In this document: positions 57,379 to 64,000 of the stretch, in pieces
How positions within the stretch are numbered: position 1 is the stretch's first letter
How the letters are laid out: the number at the start of each line of letters is the position of its first letter
Source: Chlamydomonas reinhardtii
Lineage: Eukaryota > Chlorophyta > Chlorophyceae > Chlamydomonadales > Chlamydomonadaceae
Direction: 5' to 3'
Assembly: GCF_000002595.2 (NCBI RefSeq)
Contig: NC_057006.1
Location: forward strand, 6,589,512-6,653,511
DNA: 64,000 nucleotides
Program-made: the position numbers and the translations under genes
Notes under the pieces: model-generated
The model's database searches: none
The model's input: the letters and a program-made list of their open reading frames with translations, nothing else
Told to the model about the DNA's origin: nothing

Positions 57379-58833
57379 TCACGAGGACGCCTCGTCCTCG
57401 CGGCGCAGCCGCTTCGCCAGCTGCATGTCCTTGGGCCTGTCGGGTTGCGCGCGGGGATGTCGTGATTTGTGGTTGTCATGTCGGGTGCATGCTACTGTGG
57501 CCACAGTACACTGCATGGCAGTACTGGAGTCGCATTTAAGGTTATGACCACAAGCGTGGACAGCCCGGAACCCCCGGGTATAACCATGTCCTCGTGCCGG
57601 CTGGCAAAGGCGCCGCAATCACCTGAGAGTCAGCTAATTCCCGTGCTTACATGATGGTCACGCGCTTGGCGTGGATGGCGCACAGGTTGGAGTCCTCCAG
57701 CATGGCAATCTGCGGCAGGGGTACAAGCGGCACACAGCGGGCGTCCATGTATATAACAATCACGGTGCACTGCTTCTCCGAGCGCAGCAACTCCCCGACA
57801 GAGCACTGCACCACAAGCCACCCTTTCATGAAGCCCCTCATATTTCTGCGCAGCGTTGCGGGGCCCTGTGCAACTCACGAGGTGGGCCTCTGCCGCCTCC
57901 TGCAGGGCCTCCAGCGCATCCGCCCGCCACCGGAACTCCGCCTGGCCGCCGGGAGCGCCCTTGTTTGCAATCTGCGGACGTGAACACAAGTCATAAGGAC
58001 ATGCGCTTTATGCCACGGACCATAAGAAAGGACCATATAAGGTGGCCGTAAGTGCTGCGGCGCGGTGCACATGTGACGCTTCCTGTCACGTGCGTTTTCC
58101 ATCCACTTATGACCAGCGCGCAGCTTCATTTATTCACCCGCAATGCGCCATGACACACCTCGCGAACCAGCCGCTGGAAGGGGGCGCGGCGGATGAGCAG
58201 CTCCGTTGTCTTCTGGTACTTGCGAATCTCCCTGCAAACCGGGCAACGGGCGCGCAAGTACAGTAGGGCCAGAGACTTCCGTCGCCACCCTTCGACACAA
58301 ACTATGATGCGGACATCGATAAACCATGCCTGTGAAGCCGACGCCACCAAGCAAATGCCGCGCACCGCTCCTGCTGCGTGACACCGTACCTACCGCAGCG
58401 CAACAGTGCCGCGGCGAACGCGACGCTTGGGCTTTGGTGGAGGCACCGCGGCAGGCTTCTTGCGCGCAACTCCCAGCGTGACACCCCGACCACGCAAGGG
58501 CGGCGGACCACGGCGTGCCGGAGACTTGCGCGGCGGAGACTTGGGCCCCAGACGTCCCGTCTCAACACGCTCGGGCTTGATGCCCGCGGCAGTGGCCCTG
58601 GTGGGAGTGCGCTGCCCAACCGCTGTCTGCGCCTTAAGGACCTTTGCAGCCTTCTTCTTGATGCCCACGCCTGGGGGTGACTGCAAGTTCCCCCAAAACA
58701 CAAGCAAACGCAAATCGGGGCGCTGACAATTTGCGTTTGGGCCTGAGCAGGTCTGACGCTGCAAAGGCATCTCCGCGCCTGTGAGCTGCCGCACCTTCAT
58801 GTATTGCCTTGAAGTCTGCTTCGTGCGCGCCAT
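57379..58833 (-). CDS. CENH3: Divergent histone H3, probable centromeric CENH3
   Basis: Exons 58833-58795, 58680-58394, 58231-58159, 57971-57879, 57709-57651 and 57436-57379 (202 aa; canonical H3 is ~135). It begins [13 protein letters not shown], like H3. It then has a ~95-residue Pro/Arg/Lys-rich tail with S/P-K/R motifs ([13 protein letters not shown]) that does not match the H3 tail. The fold (~104-202) reads [31 protein letters not shown], then [48 protein letters not shown] and [12 protein letters not shown]. Loop 1 is about four residues longer than in H3, and [15 protein letters not shown] matches the RW.AEAL.ALQEAAE of plant CENH3. Both are CENP-A hallmarks. Six exons also differ from the mostly intronless replication-dependent H3 genes. 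Predicted role: centromeric nucleosomes. A non-centromeric H3 variant remains possible. Confidence 0.85.
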
Positions 58834-61505
58834 TCTGCGTCACTGGGGTCGTCCAAACTCTGGCCAGAGGGCAATGCGTGCGCCTCGAAGCAACCTCTCA
58901 GCGTGGGGCGAGCAGTTGTTTAACTAAGCACATACACAAGCATAGGAATTTGCGACAGGACCGCAAAGCCAGCAACCTAGCCAGTGCAACCTAGCTCAAC
59001 AATTGACTATGTTGTCGCTGTAATCGTTCGCGTCCGCTATAGGATGGCTGGTTTTATGCGTAACAACTGGGTGTGTCTGCGAGCATATTGCACTGCCTGC
59101 CTTGCTCTTCCGGTGTGTGGGCCCCCAATGGGCCCTTGGCTCCCCTCCTCTCCCCTCCTCCTGCTCCCCCTCCTCCTGCTCCCCCTCCTCCCCCTCGCCC
59201 TGCTTCCCATCCTCCTGCTCCCCCCACTGCCGCCGCCATCGCTCCTGTACAGCACGGACGCGCCCAGCGAGCCGGGATCGCGTTTGAAGCGACATTCACG
59301 TCCAAGCCCCGAACTAAATGGAGGCCGGCAAGCGGGCGGGCTGAGAGCTGAAACCAGCACCTCTGCGCCCGTTCAACGCCATTCTGGCATTGGCGCGGCA
59401 CGGCACGTTAGCAGCGCCGGCCCCCCTGCGGACGCCGCGTGGGCCCGTTCCTGCGCGCAATACTGCAAGCCTCATACATGGCCAACAGTCGACGCAACGC
59501 TACGCAAGTGACTCGCAGCTTCTTTTCTCATTAAGCTGCTTTGCAACATCCCGCGAGCAAAAAAGTCACAGGTCTTACGCTAGCAAAGTATTTGTGTCGC
59601 GCCCAGGGCCCCTGGCCGCGCCCTAGCGAAACCCTACCCGGCCTGGTGCCAACGGGGCCTGAGGGCGAGCGCCGAGGGGGGCCAGCCATACATCCCATTC
59701 ATGTACCTGGTACAGCTATGTCGCAGGTTCAAAGCGCCCTTACCAGCGCCCTGCCCTTACCTTCTGCTCGGTTACGCTCTCGTCCTCTCTTACGCATCAA
59801 CCCTGGTCATCACAACCTGCCGTAGCACAGCTGCACAGCCCGCAGCGTACAAGGCACGTCTTGTATCGTTGCAACGCATGCGCACTGACACAGCTGGGCT
59901 ATGAAGCGCTGGTGCGCATGAAATCACGTCTAACAAGTCTGCCGATGCACATTGTCCATTCGTCACGCGGCAGAGAGTTGAGCGCGGTGTGGGCTGGGTC
60001 GAGGGGATTTCCATGGATAGGATCCCGTGACCGAAGTATCAGAACAGGACCGCTGATGGCACGGAGTGATAGTGCTCGTCAAAAGGAGTCGATTGACACC
60101 ACTTCGGTATTAAATGGAGGGGTTTTACCCCCCTAAACAACGTGAAACAACAAGGTTGTGTCCGTGAGGGGGTCGGTCGTCCCCTCAATGGGGCCCTGGG
60201 GGATTTCGGGGCATGGGGTTTGGCACTCTGTTTCCTAACCCCCCGTGGCTACGGTAACCTTTTTGTCTCCACGGGGGATTGCGGGAGACCGGGAGTGCTG
60301 GGTCCTAGGCAAGGGTGAGACGGATATGGACACGAGAGGAGGGGCAGGAGGGGCGCAGGCGAAGCGGGCTGGTCGGGAGCGGCTATGAGCGGCGACGTGC
60401 GGCGATGGCTGCAAGAGAGGCGCACACCAGGCGCATATTGAGGGCTTTCATGCATCGCAGATAGCGCGACATTATGACGGGGAAGGAAGCATACCCCGGG
60501 AAGGTGTGGGGGAGGGAAATCGGATCGGGTCAGAACCGAGGGGCTGCAGGTGTTGACTAGACAACCGCCAGCCCCATCTTGGTTGGGGGCGCAAATCTCA
60601 CAAAACAACACAAACTCCGACCGATATGCATACGCTCACAAACAACTTGCGCACGCTTTACAACCACTTGCTGCACTTGGGCGCGACGGCGCACAACTTC
60701 CATCGCCAAACGTTTCATCGAATTTCCTAGATCTTTTGATTCAATCTGACAATCCTCTACCTAGGAACGCGCTGCTACGTTGTGGCGCCTTGCCATCCGA
60801 GTTTGGGCCCGTAATTCTTGACCCTGACTCACGGCGGCTTGGCGGGGCCGACCACCTTTTGGTGACATTTAACCATACAGCCTCTGTAGACGTTTTCGGT
60901 AAGCCAGACAGTTTGTGTGGGGCGCGGGCAGCTTGCGGGGCGACTTTGGTGCCCGAAAGCGTTTCGCGCACGGTCGCTTTCCCGAGAATCCGGCGACGGC
61001 TGGGCTGTGGCAATGTTTCTCTGGCATGCCTCGCGGGCTTTGTGCTGCAGCACTGGCGCTGCGCGCGCCTTGCCGCCGGGGCAGCGTCACGCGGAAGGGG
61101 AAGCGCCGTGATTCAGACTTTGGGCCCCTGGTAGTACCAGCCACGCTGTCAATAATAGGTCGTAGACAGTACTTCTGCTGTGGCATTTAAGCTGTGCGAA
61201 ATCTGCTGGTGTCGGCGCATCAACCTGTGCAACACCCGACAGGAGGGTGGGGAGCGCCGGAACGTGCAGGCCCAGTTGCATATTGTAGACATCACTAGCT
61301 TTTCATAGTCAAGTCTCTCGGCTTGCACCAATCGCTCATAGTCGCTTCGATTGACGAGAGTCCACTCACACACAGCCGAACGTCGGGGTGCAGGCTTCCA
61401 CAGAGGTGAAGCTAGGGCAGGGCAAATTTCCGACTCATACTTACACACAGTGTCTCCCGGTCGTCTAAGCGGTAGTCGGCATCTCTTTGCGCGCAGCCCG
61501 CGACT
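58834..61505. other. Intergenic, 2.7 kb
   Basis: Between the divergent starts of CENH3 (minus) and the MYB gene (plus). It contains a CT-rich minisatellite (listed separately) and a 194-codon open frame at 60550-61134 with no known domain. No gene was supported. Confidence 0.4.
59139..59226 (+). repeat. CT-rich minisatellite
   Basis: Imperfect tandem copies of a unit close to CTCCCCCTCCTCCTG, strongly polypyrimidine on the plus strand. It lies ~300 bp upstream of the CENH3 start codon. Confidence 0.75.
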
Positions 61506-63296
61506 ATGTCCGGCGACAGCAGCGCCGGCGAGCGCCGTAGGCGATATCCACTGGCTAACATAAAGGGCGGCTGGTCTGCGGTGGAGGACACAACACTGAA
61601 GAGGTAGGCCTGCGTAACGCCACATGCAACTAATGGCGCGTCGGTCGGTGTGGTGCACTCCCAGACCGCTTTTTAACGTCGAAGTGATCTTATAGGCAGC
61701 TATCTCTATTGCTTCGCACAGCCGGTTGTGCTGCTTGAGGCGCTGTTTTGTGACGGTCGGTCCTCCTGCACACCCCACCGACACGCAGGCTTGTGGAGGA
61801 GTTTGGTGAGGGCAACTGGAGCGTCATCGCCCGTCACCTTAACGCATCGCTGGGCAAGCCCTCGGACTCGGGCCGCATCGGCAAGCAGTGCCGCGAGCGC
61901 TACAACCACCACCTTCGGCCAGACATCAAGAAGGTGGGCCTCAGCTCCTGAAATAATAGGACTGCGGGAATGCAGAGTTCAAGACGATTTACGCGCATTT
62001 TACGTAACGTGCTTGTGGGTGGGTTGAGGTGGGGTGGGACGTGGATGGATGTGCCATGCGGGGCGAGTGCGCTCATGGCATTTTCTTTGCCTCTTCTTGC
62101 AGGATGCCTGGACTGAGGAGGAGGAGTCGCTGCTAGTGGCGGCACACCTGCGCTACGGCAACCGCTGGAGTGACATCGCCAAGGTCATTCGCGGCCGTAC
62201 CGAGAACGCAGTGAAGAACCACTGGAACGCAACCCTGAGGCGCAAGGACGGCGACAAGGCCATCCGCAGCGGTACCGCACCGCAATCGTGCGTGCTTAAG
62301 AACTACATGATCCGCCTGCACCTGCTGCCCGGGCCACCAGTCGGCCCGACCGCCGCCACGACGGCACTGCCTGACAACGCGGCGGCTGCCGTTGCACCGC
62401 TCCCCGCCAAGCCCGTCGCCAAGCGCGCCCGGTCCTCGGTGGCGGCTGAGTCTCCCAAGGTCGCTGGTGGCGTCCACCCAGCGGACCCGGCGCAGCCCGG
62501 CCCATCGCCCTCCTCCTCCACCAGCACTCACGACGGCGTCAGCTCCAGCCCGCACCGCAGCTTTGATGCCAGCGTGGCGTCGCCGGCCGGCGGGGCAGCC
62601 GCCAACCGCAAGCGGCCGCGCATCATCACTTTTGCCGCCGCGCCCGACCCGGCGGCCGCTATCGCAGCCTCCACCCTGTCGCGTCACGCTTCGCCGGCGC
62701 CCCTGGCTGCAATGCCCATGCAGGACGGCATGCCCATGCCCCTCTTCGCGCCGCTGTCGCTCCTGGCCGTGCCCAACTTAACCGGCCAGGTGACAGCCGC
62801 GCCCACGGCGCCCGTGGCGATGCGGATGCAGTTCCAGATGCAGCAGCAGCAACAGCAAGACATGCACCCGCAGATGCAGCAGCAGGTGGCCATGCAGCCG
62901 TCCGCGCCGGCCATGCGTCGCCCCAGCCCGCGTCCGCAGCCGGTGCAGCAGCAGCAGCAGCAGCAGCAGATGCGCGGCAGCAGCCAGCCGCGCACGTCGC
63001 AGCCACCGCAGCGCGGCTCGGCGCCGCTGGGCTGGGCGTCCGACAGCGCCGAGGACAGCCTGTACGGCAGCCCCGTGTCTGACAGGTTTGTGGACATGCA
63101 GTTTGAGGAGGACTACCTGTGCAGCCACGGTGCCGGGGGCCAGAAGGCGGCAGCGATCGCAGCCCCGGCCTCCTATAAGGCAGCTGATGAGACGCAAGGG
63201 CAGGAGCTACAGCTGCAGTTGGCGGGCGTGGGCAGCAGCGAGGTGCAGGCGGCGCAGATCATGCTCGCCCTGCGGAGCCTGGCGGGCGGCCTGTGA
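61506..63296 (+). CDS. Two-repeat (R2R3) MYB transcription factor
   Basis: Exons 61506-61603, 61789-61933 and 62103-63296 (478 aa). A short basic N-terminus (GERRRRYPLANIKGGW) leads into repeat 1 (~20-81: GGWSAVEDTTLKRLVEEFG, GNWSVIARHL, GRIGKQCRERYNHHLRPDIK) and repeat 2 (~82-130: DAWTEEEESLLVAAHLRYGN, RWSDIAKVIRGRTENAVKNH, WNATLRRK). The sequences HLRPDIKKDAW and GRTEN.VKNHWNAT.RR match the plant MYB98/MYB115-like and animal c-MYB R2R3 type. Repeat 1 has about nine extra residues (NASLGKPSDSG) just before its recognition helix. The rest is Ala/Pro/Gln-rich with CAG-encoded polyGln runs, a likely activation region. It acts in the nucleus; its targets are unknown. Confidence 0.92.
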
Positions 63297-64000
63297 GCGA
63301 AGCAGTCCCCCCCAGGGACGCTGCATTCCAGCTGCCGGGGCACCCATGACCCGTGTGAGCCGCCACCGAGGCATTGGGCGCGGCTGTGGGCGGCCGCTGG
63401 CTGCTGCGCTGACTGACAGGTACACGGCGCGGTGCGTAAGGGGCTAAAGAGCGCCTAAGACATAGATACGGAACATTTCCCCACATAAGTTCAGGACATC
63501 CAGTGCCCTTGATTGCTTTGTTTGTTCGTTGTGCGTAGCTTTTTGATCAATCCACCTTGTTTAGTCGGACGGGCGTACTGCGTGCGCGTGCGCACGGGAC
63601 GGATAGGAGAGACTTGCTCCCCTCATCACCATAAGCAAGCTCATGGCTTCACAGGATGTCCGCGGCAAAATGTCGTTTGTTTGTTTGTCTGCGCATCTGT
63701 CGGATGCCGAGTTTCGTATGTGCGTGTCGCGTAGCCAGAGCAACAAAACAGGACGGGAGCAGGGCATAGGCATTCGGGCGTTTGGGTTCTACGTGCTTAA
63801 GTCACAGTGGGGCCTAAGCTTGCGAAGCCATTGTATTCTTTTCGTATGTGGTTTCTTCAGTTTGTCCGCGGGTTTGCGATAGTGGGATGGGGTAGAATTG
63901 CACGCGGACCGCAAGCGTGGGGCCTTGTTGGCGCCCGTTCCTGACACATGAAGCGTGGGACCTGAGGGAGCAACTGCAATTTCTGCGTCTTGCTCCGTCA
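63297..64000. other. MYB 3' UTR and downstream sequence
   Basis: No further coding sequence was recognised up to the window edge, and no TGTAA was seen in it. Confidence 0.4.

Noticed and set aside
60550-61134. 194-codon plus-strand open frame upstream of the MYB gene.
   Set aside because: No domain, no coding-like third-position pattern, and it is separated from the MYB start by stops; treated as chance.

Overview
The window looks like nuclear DNA of a volvocine green alga (Chlamydomonas/Gonium/Volvox type). The genes are GC-rich and cut by many short GT-AG introns. They carry long Gly/Ala/Ser/Gln-rich low-complexity inserts, and some ends are followed by TGTAA-type poly(A) signals. No prokaryotic operons, organellar genes or rRNA were seen. 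All gene models below are hand-spliced: exons were joined by donor and acceptor sites plus reading phase, and every complete model sums to a whole number of codons. The species is an inference.

Layout: (1) 1-8907, plus strand: 3' part of a papain-like cysteine protease, a viperin-like radical SAM enzyme, and a YchJ/SEC-C family protein. (2) 9966-24812, minus strand: enhancer-of-polycomb-like protein (NuA4), RTF1 (Paf1 complex), a VHL-beta-like/HExxH metalloprotease fusion, and a small plastid-type ABM monooxygenase. (3) 25178-33350: RAD17 (plus) and ERCC1 (minus), convergent. (4) 34124-41979: three PMP3/RCI2 membrane-peptide genes, two of them a recent duplication with long hydrophilic tails. 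(5) 42708-49405: UTP15 and a VAP/MSP-domain ER protein. (6) 50417-55813: an ADP-ribosylglycohydrolase-like protein, divergent from the Brix protein RPF2. (7) 57379-58833, minus: a divergent histone H3 that reads as CENH3. (8) 61506-63296: a two-repeat MYB factor.

The genes are mostly unrelated housekeeping loci: chromatin (EPL, RTF1, CENH3), DNA damage (RAD17, ERCC1) and ribosome biogenesis (UTP15, RPF2). The most unusual content is the viperin homologue, an antiviral-type enzyme in a green-alga-like genome. After it come the CENH3 candidate, the VHL-like/metalloprotease fusion, the PMP3 cluster with apparent gene conversion, and a 94-bp element present in two introns of RPF2. Intergenic stretches of 0.6-2.8 kb hold little that can be supported.
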